DNA of 64,000 nt, taken from Oligoflexia bacterium (GTDB lineage Bacteria > Bdellovibrionota > UBA1018). Below, in pieces: positions 35,647 through 45,171 of this stretch (position 1 is its first letter; each line of letters opens with the position of its first letter). The stretch covers positions 62,001 to 126,000 of the forward strand of contig JAMPXJ010000004.1 of assembly GCA_023701205.1 (NCBI GenBank). The letters are read 5' to 3'. The notes beneath the pieces were generated by a model. The model ran no database searches. It worked only from the letters and a program-made list of their open reading frames with translations, and was not told the origin of the DNA. The position numbers and the translations under genes were made by a program.

Positions 35647-37110
35647 TCAGAGGTCGAGGATGAGCGCCGCCACCCGCTCGCGCGTGGCCTCTTCGATGTC
35701 CTCGGGCACGCGCTGGCCCACCGTGAAGTACATCAGCGGCAGCTTCATTCGCCGGGAAACGTTGTAAACGGAGCCGAAGATCGTGGCCTCGTCGAGCTTG
35801 GACATGATGATCCCCTGCGGCCGGAACATCGAGAACCTGCCCGCCATGTCGTAAAGCTCCGCGTCCCGCGTGGTCACCGAGAGCACGAGCTGGGTGCGTA
35901 TTCCGGGCACCGCCTGCAGGATCGCCTGCATCTCCTTGAGCGACTCGGGATCGCGCTGGGAGCGACCGGTCGTGTCCACCAGCACGAGATCCAGCGCCTG
36001 GAAATCCATCATCGCGGCGCGCAGCTCCTCGGCCGACGCCACGGAGCGGAACGGGACGTTCAGGATCTTGCCATAGGTGCCCAGATGATCGAAGGCGGCG
36101 ACCTTGTAGCTGTCGAGATTGATCAGGCCGACCTTGAGATTGCGCTTGAGCAAGGCCTCGCTCGCGATCTTGGCTACGGTCGTGGTCTTCCCGACGCCGG
36201 TCGGGCCGATGAGCGCGAGGGTCACGGGCCCCTGTCGGCCCTGGGCCTGCGCGGCGGGCTCGATTCCCGCGAGCACCGAAAGCACCTCGGTCCCGCGCAT
36301 GATCTCGGCGGCGACCTGATCCACGACCCGCTCGGGATTCCGGCTGGCCTCGGGGCCGAGCTCGAACCCCGCCGCCTTGATCAGCGCGAACGCGTACCGG
36401 CGGTCGATCCCGTTGAGCACCAGCTGCTCGAAGGCGCTCTGGAGCGCGGGATTCGCGAGCGCCCCGTTGCCGAGCAGCGCCTCGGCGCCCTGGGCGCCGG
36501 CGCCTTCCTGCGCGCTCTTGAGCTCCTCCACCATGCGCTTGAGATGGCGCAGCTCCTCGTTCACCGACAGGTCGGGGGAAGGCCCCAGCGGCGCCTTCAT
36601 CGCGCCCGTTCCGGGACCGTCCGCGGCTCCGCTCGCGCGCGCGGCCACGCCGGACACGGTCGCCGGCGCGCTACCCGCGGCGGAAGCGCCCGGGCCGCGG
36701 CTGCGGGGCGCGCCTCCCGCGGTGGCGCCCTCGTCCGCGATGTCGATGTAGCGCGTCGCGGTCAACCGCTTCTGCGGCACGGGCTTGCCCACCTCGACGC
36801 GATCGCGCGTCGCCGCGGCCCGTTCGAGATGCTTGTCGAGCACCTTGTCGTAGAGATCCGCCTGCCGCTCCGCCGGCAACCGGCGCGCGCCCTCGCGATT
36901 GGCCTCGGGGAGGCGGTTCTCGGCGAACTTCTTCTTCTGGATGGAGCGGTCGGAGACCGCCGCCGTGACCTCGACCGACTCCTTCGACATCAGCCCGAAG
37001 CCGCGGCGGTTCTTGCGCGTCTGCAGGATGATCGCCTCGGGCCCAAGCTCGCGCTTGATCGTGTCGAGGGCTTCCTGGATCGTCGGGGCTTCGAATTTCT
37101 TAACTTGCAT
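35647..37110 (-). CDS. flhF: Flagellar placement GTPase FlhF
   Basis: 487 residues. The N-terminal B-like domain starts MQVKKFEAPTIQEALDTIK, followed by a long low-complexity linker (about 90-230). The SRP-type NG domain has GPTGVGKTTTVAKIA (G1), LDSYKVAAFDHLGTYGKI, VDTTGRSQRD (G3) and SKLDEATIFG (G4-like). FlhF recruits the first flagellar parts to the pole. ATG follows GAGGTTGAG; its start overlaps the flhA stop by 11 bases. Confidence 0.93.
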   Translation of the reverse strand: MQVKKFEAPTIQEALDTIKRELGPEAIILQTRKNRRGFGLMSKESVEVTAAVSDRSIQKKKFAENRLPEANREGARRLPAERQADLYDKVLDKHLERAAATRDRVEVGKPVPQKRLTATRYIDIADEGATAGGAPRSRGPGASAAGSAPATVSGVAARASGAADGPGTGAMKAPLGPSPDLSVNEELRHLKRMVEELKSAQEGAGAQGAEALLGNGALANPALQSAFEQLVLNGIDRRYAFALIKAAGFELGPEASRNPERVVDQVAAEIMRGTEVLSVLAGIEPAAQAQGRQGPVTLALIGPTGVGKTTTVAKIASEALLKRNLKVGLINLDSYKVAAFDHLGTYGKILNVPFRSVASAEELRAAMMDFQALDLVLVDTTGRSQRDPESLKEMQAILQAVPGIRTQLVLSVTTRDAELYDMAGRFSMFRPQGIIMSKLDEATIFGSVYNVSRRMKLPLMYFTVGQRVPEDIEEATRERVAALILDL

Positions 37111-39181
37111 GGCTCAACCTCACTGTTCCGAATGACTTGACGCTGACGCTCGAGGTGATCTCGTTGTGAGAGAGCACCACGACGTTGGGGATGAATCGAT
37201 CGATCAGGTTCTTGAGATGGCTCCGGATGAGCGGCGAACAGAGCACCACCGCCTGGTTCGACTGGTTCGCGAGCGCCATCGCCTGCTGGTTCAGCTGCGC
37301 GATGAAGGCGCGGACGAACTCGGGGTCGACCGAGAGCTGCTGGCCCTGGTCGGTCTGGATGATCCCGCCCGCGATGGTCTCCTCGATCGAGCGATCGAGC
37401 GTGAGCAGATGGAGCTGTCCGTCCGGCGCCACGAGCTTCTTGGTGATCGTCCGGGCGAGCGCCGCGCGCACGTGCTCGGTGAGCTGGAGCGGGTCCTTCT
37501 GGTACGGCGCCAGATCCGCCATCGCCTCGAGGATCGTGCGCAGATCGCGCACGGAAACGCCTTCCTTGAGGAGATTCCGCATGACCTTGAGCACGGCCCC
37601 CAGCGGCAGCAGGTTCGGGATGAGGTCCTCGACGACCTTGGGCGCGGTCTGCTTGAAGGAGTCCAGCAGCGCCTGCAGCTCCTGGCGCCCCAGGAGCTCC
37701 GCCGCGTTCTGGCGGATCAGCTCCGTCAGGTGCGTCGCGACGATCGTGGAGAGGTCGACGACCGTGTAGCCGGCGTAGGTGGCCTCGTCTTTCTGCCGAG
37801 GCGTGATCCAGATCGCGTCCAGGCCGAACGCCGGCTCGCGGGTGGGCACCCCGGCCACGCGCTCGACGACGTTGCCGGGATCCATCGCCATGAGATGGCC
37901 GACCATGAGCGAGCCCGAGCCGATCTGCACGCCCTTGAGCAGTACCTGATAGTCGCCGGGCTTGAGCTCGAGGTTGTCGCGGATCCTCAGCGGCGGGATC
38001 ACGACCCCGAGATCCAGGGCGAACTGCTTGCGGATATTCGTGATGCGCTCGAGCAGGTCGCCGTTCTGATCGGAGTCCACGATATTGATCAGCCCGTAAC
38101 CGACCTCCAGCTCGAGCAGGTCCACCGGCAGGAGATTCTCAAGCTTCTCCGGAACCGGCTTGAGCTTCTCCTTCTCGATCTTCTCCTGGCGCTCCCGCTC
38201 CTGAGTCTTCTCCTTGGCGCTCAGCCGGTAGCCGATCGCGCCGAAGGCGCCCGAAAGCAACAGAAACGGCACGGTCGGAAGCCCGGGGATGATCGCCATG
38301 ACGCCCATCACGCCCGCGGCGGCCGAGATCGCCTTGGGCTTCATGAGCAGCTGCTTGGAGATCTCCTCGCTGAAGTTCGTGCTCGTCGCCGTGCGGGTGA
38401 CGATGATGCCGGCCGCGGTCGAGATGATCAGCGCCGGAATCTGCGAAACCAGCCCGTCGCCGACCGTGAGCAGCGTGAAGACCTCGGCGGCCTGGCCGAC
38501 GTCCATCCCGCGCTGGAGCGTTCCGATCACGATCCCGCCGATGATGTTCACGAGCACGATCATGATTCCGGCGATCGCGTCCCCTCGGACGAACTTGGAA
38601 GCACCGTCCATGGCGCCGTAGAAGTCGGCCTCGCGGGCGATCTCCTGCCGCCTGCGCCTCGCCTCTTCCTCGTTGATGAGTCCCGCGTTGAGATCGGCAT
38701 CGATGGCCATCTGCTTGCCGGGCATCGCGTCCAAGGTGAAGCGCGCGGAGACCTCGGCCACGCGGCCGGCGCCCTTGGTGATGACGATGAAGTTGATGAT
38801 CACGAGGATCGTGAAGATCACTATCCCGACGGCATAGTTTCCGCCCACGACGAACTCGCCGAACGAGCGGATCACCTCCCCGGCGGCCGCGGTGCCCAGC
38901 TCGGGACCGCGGAGCAGGATCACCCTCGTCGTGGCGACATTGAGCGAAAGCCGGAAGAGCGTGGTGATCAGCAGCAGCGAAGGGAAGATGCTGAAGTCGA
39001 GCGCGCGGGTGGCGTAGACCGAGGTCAGCAGCAGGACCACCGAGGTCGCGATCCCGAGCGAAAGCAGGATGTCCAGCATGAAGGCCGGCATCGGGATCAC
39101 CATCACGCCCAGGATGGCCACCAGTCCCGCGGCCACCGCCAGATCCGAGTTTCTCGCGAACCTTCCGATGTTTGCGCTCAT
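37100..39181 (-). CDS. flhA: Flagellar export apparatus protein FlhA
   Basis: 693 residues, the normal FlhA size. The N-terminal half has about eight membrane helices, beginning PMPAFMLDILLSLG, and the FHIPEP loop SARFTLDAMPGKQMAIDADL. The C-terminal cytosolic domain (about 330-693) is complete. FlhA forms the nonameric ring of the flagellar type III export gate and couples proton flow to substrate transfer. ATG has GAGGGAT upstream and lies seven bases after flhB. A 676-codon antisense frame overlaps it and is only a shadow. Confidence 0.95.
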   Translation of the reverse strand: MSANIGRFARNSDLAVAAGLVAILGVMVIPMPAFMLDILLSLGIATSVVLLLTSVYATRALDFSIFPSLLLITTLFRLSLNVATTRVILLRGPELGTAAAGEVIRSFGEFVVGGNYAVGIVIFTILVIINFIVITKGAGRVAEVSARFTLDAMPGKQMAIDADLNAGLINEEEARRRRQEIAREADFYGAMDGASKFVRGDAIAGIMIVLVNIIGGIVIGTLQRGMDVGQAAEVFTLLTVGDGLVSQIPALIISTAAGIIVTRTATSTNFSEEISKQLLMKPKAISAAAGVMGVMAIIPGLPTVPFLLLSGAFGAIGYRLSAKEKTQERERQEKIEKEKLKPVPEKLENLLPVDLLELEVGYGLINIVDSDQNGDLLERITNIRKQFALDLGVVIPPLRIRDNLELKPGDYQVLLKGVQIGSGSLMVGHLMAMDPGNVVERVAGVPTREPAFGLDAIWITPRQKDEATYAGYTVVDLSTIVATHLTELIRQNAAELLGRQELQALLDSFKQTAPKVVEDLIPNLLPLGAVLKVMRNLLKEGVSVRDLRTILEAMADLAPYQKDPLQLTEHVRAALARTITKKLVAPDGQLHLLTLDRSIEETIAGGIIQTDQGQQLSVDPEFVRAFIAQLNQQAMALANQSNQAVVLCSPLIRSHLKNLIDRFIPNVVVLSHNEITSSVSVKSFGTVRLSHAS

Positions 39182-39188
39182 CTATCCC

Positions 39189-40277
39189 TCACGTGAAATC
39201 CTTGCGTTTGAGCCGGTAAACGTAGGCCAGCACCTCGGCGACGGCCTGGTAGAGCGCCCGCGGGATGTACTGGCCGACCTTGACCGTCTTGTGGAGCGTC
39301 CGCGCGAGCGGGACGTTCTCGACCATGGGTACGCCGGCGTCCGCGGCCACTTTCTTGATCCTTTGCGCGAGGAAATCGGCCCCCTTGGCCACGACCTTCG
39401 GCGCGGCCATGTTCTTGCGGTCGTAGACGATCGCCACCGCGATGTGGGTCGGGTTGGTGATGACCACGTCCGCCTTCTTCACGGCCTGCATCATGCGCTT
39501 GCGCGACATCTCGCGCTGGATGGCCCGGATGCGGGCCTTGACCATCGGATCCCCCTGCTGCTCCTTCTGTTCCTGCTTGGCTTCCTGCTTGGTCATCCGG
39601 ATGTTCTTGCTGAAATCCCACTTCTGCAAAGCGAAGTCGAACCCGGCGAAAACCAGCAGCACCCCGAGCAGCGCGAGGAAGATCGACTTCCCGGCGCTGC
39701 CGAAGGCCGGGAGGAGCGCGGCCGGGTCGCTCGCGATGTAACCCGAGACCTCGAAGACCTGCGCCTTGACGAGCGCATAGGAGATCAGGACCACCACCGT
39801 CATCTTGAGCGTGAGCCGAAGGCCGTCGAGCAGGTTCTTGAGCGAGAGGAGCTTCTTGAGCCCCTGGAGCGGGTTGATCTTCTCGAGATTGGGCGTGAGC
39901 GGATCCGTGGAGAAGATGCTCCCGATCTGGGCGAAGCTGCCGAAGATCCCCATGGCGAAGCCCGCGAGCGCGATCGGGAGGCCCATCAGGATCAGAAGCG
40001 TCAGCGACTTGACGAGGAAGGTCCGGAGAACCGAGCCCGAGCCCAGGTCCAGCCGCGACGAGAGATCCGCGCGAAAGACCTCTCGCATGAACTCCATCAG
40101 CTCGGCGCCCATCTTCGGCGAAAGCGCGTAGGTCGCGGCCCCGGCGGCTAGGAGCGCGAGCAGGCCGGTGAGCTCGCGGCTCTGGGCCACCTGGCCTTTC
40201 CGCCGCATCTCCTCGATTCGGTACGGGGAGGCCTCTTCGGTCAGGTCTTCCCGCGATCTTTCCTCGGACTCTGCCAT
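39189..40277 (-). CDS. flhB: Flagellar export switch protein FlhB
   Basis: 362 residues: four membrane helices in the N-terminal 210 residues and a cytoplasmic domain with the autocleavage site NPTH (VVITNPTHIAVAIVYD). The cleavage lets the export gate switch from hook to filament substrates, in concert with FliK. The N-terminus (EERSREDLTEEASPYRIEEM) is the usual soluble tail. It sits 16 bases after fliR. Confidence 0.95.
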   Translation of the reverse strand: MAESEERSREDLTEEASPYRIEEMRRKGQVAQSRELTGLLALLAAGAATYALSPKMGAELMEFMREVFRADLSSRLDLGSGSVLRTFLVKSLTLLILMGLPIALAGFAMGIFGSFAQIGSIFSTDPLTPNLEKINPLQGLKKLLSLKNLLDGLRLTLKMTVVVLISYALVKAQVFEVSGYIASDPAALLPAFGSAGKSIFLALLGVLLVFAGFDFALQKWDFSKNIRMTKQEAKQEQKEQQGDPMVKARIRAIQREMSRKRMMQAVKKADVVITNPTHIAVAIVYDRKNMAAPKVVAKGADFLAQRIKKVAADAGVPMVENVPLARTLHKTVKVGQYIPRALYQAVAEVLAYVYRLKRKDFT

Positions 40278-40293
40278 TTGAAGTTACGCCCCG

Positions 40294-41115
40294 TCACTTG
40301 CCTTTCGCGATGGCAAGCATGATCGCATCCATCCACTCGCCGACCTTCGCGAAGAGGTCGGCCACCACCGCCTGGAACTCCCCCAGGCTCAGGAACATCA
40401 CCGCCAATCCCACCACGGCGCTCACCGCCATGGACAGGATCAGGATATTGAGCTGGGGCATCGCCTTGGACATCACCCCGAAAACCACGTTGATCCCGAA
40501 GATCGCGAGCGCCACGGGAGCCGCGAGCTGGACGCCCGTCCGGACCACCGCCCCTGAAAGTTCCAGGAGCCGCGCGCCCACCGCGCCGTGAAGACCGTTT
40601 CCGAGCCCCATTCCCCCCACGCCCACGACCTGATAGCTCGAAAGCGCTCCGCGCAGCATGATGTGGTGCCCGTCGATCGCCAGGAAAAGCAGCGTCGCGA
40701 GCGCCATCTGGATCTCGGCCACGACCTGCGTCTGCGTGCCCTGCGCCGGATCGTAGGTGCTCGCCATCGCGAAACCCATGAAGTTGCCCATGAGGTTCCC
40801 GCCCAGGGTCACGGCGTCGAACGCCATCCGCGCGACGAACCCGAGGATCAGCGCGAAGATCGCCTCGACCGTGATGGTGCCGACGATCCCGCCGGCGGTC
40901 GCGCCCCAGAGCTGGGCCTCGCCGGGCCGGACCTGGCCGCCGTTGACGAGTGCCGGGAAGAGCGCGAACGTGACGGCGAGCGAAAGCAGGATCTTGACCG
41001 CGCCGGGGACGAAGCGGTCGCCGACGAAGGGCAGGATCGAGAGAAGGACGCTGTAGCGGACGAGTACCGCGAAAAAAGTCAGCGCCTCTTCCTGGTTGAA
41101 GTTGAAGAGCGACAT
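40294..41115 (-). CDS. fliR: Flagellar export gate protein FliR
   Basis: About 273 residues, six membrane segments, with the FliR-typical FAVLVRYSVLLSILPFVGDR at the start and GGNLMGNFMGFAMASTYDP (the PxxD-like loop) in the middle. ATG at 41115 overlaps the fliQ TGA by one base (TGATG), so it is translationally coupled; a GTG one codon earlier is possible. Part of the FliPQR core complex of the export channel. Confidence 0.94.
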   Translation of the reverse strand: MSLFNFNQEEALTFFAVLVRYSVLLSILPFVGDRFVPGAVKILLSLAVTFALFPALVNGGQVRPGEAQLWGATAGGIVGTITVEAIFALILGFVARMAFDAVTLGGNLMGNFMGFAMASTYDPAQGTQTQVVAEIQMALATLLFLAIDGHHIMLRGALSSYQVVGVGGMGLGNGLHGAVGARLLELSGAVVRTGVQLAAPVALAIFGINVVFGVMSKAMPQLNILILSMAVSAVVGLAVMFLSLGEFQAVVADLFAKVGEWMDAIMLAIAKGK

Positions 41116-41384
41116 CACCGCGCCAGCTCACCCGCGCTCGAGATGACCTCGGCGGCGTAGGTTTTGAGAAGATCCAGCATCCAGGGGGCCATGACCACCA
41201 GGACCAGGATCACCGCGACCATCTTGGGGATGAAGGTCAGCGTGGCCTCGTTGATCTGCGTGATCGCCTGCAGCACGCTCACGAGGATGCCGATGGCCAT
41301 CGCGGCCAGCAGCATCGGCCCCGCGAGATAGATGATCGTCTTGATCGCCTCGGCACCCAGGGTCATCACGGCTTCCTCGGTCAT
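41115..41384 (-). CDS. fliQ: Flagellar export gate protein FliQ
   Basis: 89 residues with two membrane helices, the expected size. VLQAITQINEATLTFIPKM is the conserved FliQ loop. ATG follows AAAGGAGG. Four copies form part of the FliPQR pore. Between fliP (21 bases after its start region) and fliR, in the standard order. Confidence 0.95.
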   Translation of the reverse strand: MTEEAVMTLGAEAIKTIIYLAGPMLLAAMAIGILVSVLQAITQINEATLTFIPKMVAVILVLVVMAPWMLDLLKTYAAEVISSAGELAR

Positions 41385-41405
41385 CCTTCGCCTCCTTTCA
41401 TCCGA

Positions 41406-42218
41406 TCACCCGAAACTCTTCACTAGGCTGCCGATGATCAGCTCCCAGCCATCCACCAGCACGAAAAGCAGGAGCTTGAAAGGCAGTGAGATCACCGCCG
41501 GCGGCAGCATCATCATCCCCATGGCCATCAGCACGCTCGCGACCACCATGTCCAGCACCAGGAACGGCAGGTAAAGCATGAAGCCGATGGTGAACGCCGT
41601 CTTGAGCTCGCTGATCACGAACGCCGGCACCAGCGCATAGGTCGGGACGTCGGCACGCGTCTGGGGCTTGGCCTCCTTCGATAGCGTCAGGAAGAGCTCG
41701 AGATCCTTCTCGCGGGTCTGAGCGAACATGAACTCGCGCAGCGGCGCCTCCGCGCGCTCGTAGGCCGTCTTCTGGTCGATCTTCTCGCTGAGGAAGGGCT
41801 CCACCGCGTTGGCGGAGATCGACTTGAAGGTCGGGGCCATCACGAAAAAGGTGAGGAAAAGCGAAAGGCCCACGATCAGCTGGTTGGGCGGCATCTGCTG
41901 GGTGCCCAGCGCCTGCCGCACGAAACCCAGCACCACGACGATCCGGGTGAACGACGTGGTCATGATCAGGATCGCGGGCGCGAGCGTCAGCACCGTGAGC
42001 ATCATCACGATCCTGAGGATCGAGACGATATCGGCCGGCTTCTGGGAATTCCCGAAAGAGAGGCTCAGCGACGGCAACGACACGCCCGAGGTGCCCGGCA
42101 CGTAGGACTTCCCCCCGGCGGCGCCGTCGGCGAGGGCGGCGGGCCCGAAAAACGCCGCCGCGCCCAGGACGGCCGCGGCCAGGAGCAGCTGTTTCGCGGG
42201 CAGGCCCGGGAATCTCAT
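41406..42218 (-). CDS. fliP: Flagellar export gate protein FliP
   Basis: 270 residues. A cleavable signal peptide (LLLAAAVLGAAAFFGPAALA) is present, as in many FliP. The signatures VVLGFVRQALGTQQMPPNQ (FliP signature 1) and AMGMMMLPPAVISLPFKLLL (signature 2) are intact, with FVLVDGWELIIGSLVKSF at the end. Pore-forming subunit of the export gate. Its ATG and the fliO stop overlap as ATGA. Confidence 0.95.
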   Translation of the reverse strand: MRFPGLPAKQLLLAAAVLGAAAFFGPAALADGAAGGKSYVPGTSGVSLPSLSLSFGNSQKPADIVSILRIVMMLTVLTLAPAILIMTTSFTRIVVVLGFVRQALGTQQMPPNQLIVGLSLFLTFFVMAPTFKSISANAVEPFLSEKIDQKTAYERAEAPLREFMFAQTREKDLELFLTLSKEAKPQTRADVPTYALVPAFVISELKTAFTIGFMLYLPFLVLDMVVASVLMAMGMMMLPPAVISLPFKLLLFVLVDGWELIIGSLVKSFG

Positions 42219-43489
42219 AACGGCTTGAGCCCCTCCAGACGGCTCCGGATCTGCGCGCGCACGCCGGTCGGTGCGCCAGTGGGAGCCGAGGCGGCCGTGA
42301 CGGTTCCGCGGCCGGCGACGGGCGCCGAAAAGGCGGGCTTGGCGCTCGCGGAACTCAGGAGATCCGCGAAAACCGCCGGTCCCGCGGAGGTGGCGCCCGT
42401 GCCCATCGGCTTTCGGATGCCCAGCTCCTCGAGTCCCAGCCCGAGCTCAGGATCGTCCTCCGTCGCCTCGGCCCCGTTCGGGCCGAGCTGGGTGATGAGA
42501 TTGATGGAGTCGTTGGAGACCCCAAGCACCAGCGTGCGCCCGCCGACGCGGACCACCGCGATGCTCTTCTTCGGGCCCAGATAATGCGTGGAGAGCACCT
42601 CGATCATTTTTTCGCGGGAGCCGAAGGAACGACCCAGGCTGCCTTTGGCGAGCCGGCCCAGGCTTCCGAGCATCCCGCCGCCGCCCGAGAGCTCCTCGGC
42701 CGAAAGCTTGCCCGTTTTTCCGCCCAGGGTCTTCCTCATCAGCAGCGCGACCAGGCCGAAGAGCCCGAGCACGCCCGCAAGCCGGAGCAGGACCGTGCCG
42801 AAGCTCGGCAGCGGCTTCGCGCCCCCCACGGACTTGGAGCCGCTGAGATGGATCGGCTGCGCCTGCGTATCGGGCTCCTTCACGGTGCCCGCGCCGCGCG
42901 CGGCGGAATCCTTTTCCGCGGGCTTCTGCGCGCTCATCACGCGCTCGAGCAGCGCGCGTTCCTCGGCGTCGGTGATCTGCGGCGTCTCGCGCGGCGCCTG
43001 CTGCGCCGCTACGGGATCGCCCGCCGTGCCCGCCGCGACCCGCGCGGGGGCGGAGGCCTGGAGTGGGAGCGAGTCGCTGAAGCCGGGCTCCGGCTCGAAA
43101 CGGATGGTCAAAAGCTTGCCCGAGGGGCTCACCTTGATGCGGTTCTTGTAGCTTTCGGCCTTGCCGCGCACGGTGATGCGGCAACGGACCAGCTTGGGCG
43201 CGTATTGGTAGGCGAAGATCTTGATGAGGCTGCTGCCGTTGATCGAGGAGATCTTCGCGGGATAGACGTTGGCGTCCGTCAGGCTGAGCTGGATGATGTC
43301 GTTGAAGAACTCGGTCTTGATCTGGCCGCGGGAAACCTTCGTATCGAAGAGCAGGTCGATCTGAGAGCCGCCCGAGACCTGCACCTGCTTGAGGATCGTG
43401 GGCACGGCGAACGCCGGCCGGGCCGGACCCAGCGCGCCGAGCACCAGTACCGCCGCTCCCAGTGCCGTTTTGAGATGTCCTTTACCCAT
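42215..43489 (-). CDS. fliO: FliO with extra N-terminal AMIN-like domain
   Basis: 424 residues, much longer than a usual FliO (about 100-150). A signal peptide (ALGPARPAFAVP) is followed by a beta-rich domain (about 30-135: ILKQVQVSGGSQIDLLFDTK, IQLSLTDANVYPAKI) like AMIN peptidoglycan-binding domains. Then come a low-complexity linker, a membrane helix (LLRLAGVLGLFGLVALLMRK) and the FliO domain (KMIEVLSTHYLGPKKSIAVV). FliO helps FliP assemble; the added domain may anchor the basal body to the wall. A low-complexity tail ends the protein. It overlaps fliP by four bases. Confidence 0.85.
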   Translation of the reverse strand: MGKGHLKTALGAAVLVLGALGPARPAFAVPTILKQVQVSGGSQIDLLFDTKVSRGQIKTEFFNDIIQLSLTDANVYPAKISSINGSSLIKIFAYQYAPKLVRCRITVRGKAESYKNRIKVSPSGKLLTIRFEPEPGFSDSLPLQASAPARVAAGTAGDPVAAQQAPRETPQITDAEERALLERVMSAQKPAEKDSAARGAGTVKEPDTQAQPIHLSGSKSVGGAKPLPSFGTVLLRLAGVLGLFGLVALLMRKTLGGKTGKLSAEELSGGGGMLGSLGRLAKGSLGRSFGSREKMIEVLSTHYLGPKKSIAVVRVGGRTLVLGVSNDSINLITQLGPNGAEATEDDPELGLGLEELGIRKPMGTGATSAGPAVFADLLSSASAKPAFSAPVAGRGTVTAASAPTGAPTGVRAQIRSRLEGLKPL

Positions 43490-43561
43490 TCGTCGCCTTC
43501 CTTAGCTTCCCGGACGCCTCGGGGGCGCCGGGCACGGCGGGCATCCTGCCCACCGCGTGAT

Positions 43562-43990
43562 TCATTTCAGCTGCTCGATGCGTTCCACCGGTGAGATGAT
43601 GTCCGTGAGGCGGATCCCGAACTTCTCGTTCACGACGACGACCTCGCCGCGAGCGATGAGCTTCTCGTTCACGAGCACCTCGAGCGGCTCGCCGGCGAAC
43701 TTCGAGAGCTCGACGACGGACCCCTGGGCCAGCTGCAGGATCTCGCGGATCGCCATCTTGGAGCGGCCGAGCTCGACTGTCACCTTCAGCGGGATATCGA
43801 GGATGAAGTCCAGCGACTGCACGGAGGCGCCGCCGGTGTTTTTGGCGCCCGGCGCCGAGCCTCCGACGGGACCCTGGCTTCCGCCCGCCGAGCCGTCAGC
43901 GCCTCCGTCCACGGCCTGCGAGCCCGCGGCGGCGAGAGCGGCTCCGATATCCCCCATATTGATGTCGCCCAGCGGCGATGCCTCGTTCAT
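43562..43990 (-). CDS. fliN: Flagellar switch protein FliN
   Basis: 142 residues. The first 55 are Gly/Ser/Ala-rich and variable. The SpoA domain follows: SLDFILDIPLKVTVELGRSK, LQLAQGSVVELSKFAGEPLE and NEKFGIRLTDI. FliN forms the outer ring of the C-ring with FliM and binds FliH and CheC-type proteins. ATG has AGGGGA upstream; 13 bases after fliM. Confidence 0.94.
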   Translation of the reverse strand: MNEASPLGDINMGDIGAALAAAGSQAVDGGADGSAGGSQGPVGGSAPGAKNTGGASVQSLDFILDIPLKVTVELGRSKMAIREILQLAQGSVVELSKFAGEPLEVLVNEKLIARGEVVVVNEKFGIRLTDIISPVERIEQLK

Positions 43991-44003
43991 AAAATCCCCT
44001 TTC

Positions 44004-45071
44004 TCAATCGTTATCGACGAATCTCGTTACCTGGACCGCGCGGTTCCCGCGCGACACCCCGAAGAAACACTTGAACTTGGGCACGCCCTCGACCAGGAGC
44101 TCGAGCTCCCCGTCGGCATCCTGCGTGAGCGGGATGATGTCCCCCTCGTTGAGGTTCACGAGATCCCCGACGGTGATGGTCGTGGCGCCGAGGTTGACGA
44201 GGATGTTGGCTTCCGCGTTGCGCAGATGCTCCTCCATCTTCGCGGTCCACTCCTTGTCGACGCGATCCGATTCCGTCTGGAATGAGGCGTTCAGCTTGTT
44301 CTTGATGGGCTCGATCGTCGAGTAAGGAATGACGAGCGCGATCGTCCCGGAGGCGTTCTCCAGCTCGACCTCGAAAGTCGTGGAGATGATCACGTCCGAA
44401 GGCGGCACGACCCCCACGAACTGCGGATTCACCTCGGTGCGCATGAACGAGATGTCGGTCTTGTGCACCGGAGCCCACGCCTCCTCGAGGTCGCGGATCG
44501 CGAGGTCCATCACCTTGCGCATGATCGAAAGCTCGATGCGCGTGAATTCCTTTCCCTCGATCTTCGTGTAAGGCCGATCCGTCCCGCCGAAGTAGCTGTC
44601 CACGAGCGCGTAGGCGAGCTTCGACTCGAACACGAGCAGCGCCGGCCCCCGCAGGGACTCGAAGCGCATGATGCACATGCAGCTCGGGATGGGCAGGGTG
44701 TTGACGAACTCGCCGAACTTCAGGAGGTCCGTCGAGATGATGCTGATGGTGGCGATCTTGCGCAGGGAGTTCGAAAGCGACATGCGGTACAGCCGGATGA
44801 AACGCTCGTAGATGATGTCGAGCGTCGGCATCCTGCCGCGGATGACGCGGTCCTGGTTGGTCAGGTCATACGGGGTGACCTCGATGTCGGGACCGCCGGA
44901 GGACACTTCCCCCCACGCGTCACCGCCTCCCATGCCCCCCATGCCGCCGCCCCCGCCGCCCATTGGGTCCGCGGCCGGCTGCGCACCGCCCTGTCCTCCG
45001 ACGTCGACCGAGCCCTCAGCCACGGCGCTCAGGAGCGCGTCGACTTCAGCTTGGGTCAATACCTGGTTCAC
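44004..45071 (-). CDS. fliM: Flagellar switch protein FliM
   Basis: 355 residues with GTG start preceded by GGAGGTCGA. The N-terminal LTQAEVDALLSAV matches the CheY-P-binding EIDALL motif, so the motor can respond to chemotaxis. A Gly-rich linker (residues about 20-55) leads to the CheC-like middle domain (YERFIRLYRMSLSNSLRK) and the SpoA domain at the end (LGATTITVGDLVNLNEGDII). The 100 bases before its start (45072-45171) carry no visible gene or promoter. Confidence 0.95.
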   Translation of the reverse strand: MNQVLTQAEVDALLSAVAEGSVDVGGQGGAQPAADPMGGGGGGMGGMGGGDAWGEVSSGGPDIEVTPYDLTNQDRVIRGRMPTLDIIYERFIRLYRMSLSNSLRKIATISIISTDLLKFGEFVNTLPIPSCMCIMRFESLRGPALLVFESKLAYALVDSYFGGTDRPYTKIEGKEFTRIELSIMRKVMDLAIRDLEEAWAPVHKTDISFMRTEVNPQFVGVVPPSDVIISTTFEVELENASGTIALVIPYSTIEPIKNKLNASFQTESDRVDKEWTAKMEEHLRNAEANILVNLGATTITVGDLVNLNEGDIIPLTQDADGELELLVEGVPKFKCFFGVSRGNRAVQVTRFVDND

Positions 45072-45171
45072 TCGACCTCCATGTCGTTATTCAGGCGCCT
45101 TGCCAACCTGCGTTGCCGGTGCCTTGCTTTCCGGGCATCCTGCCCGCTCCCCTCGGTTCCCGACTCCTCCG

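Noticed and set aside
37166..39196. 676-codon plus-strand frame across flhA
   Set aside because: Shadow of flhA: the product is rich in Arg, His, Asp and Glu in repetitive patterns, typical of the antisense of a membrane protein gene.
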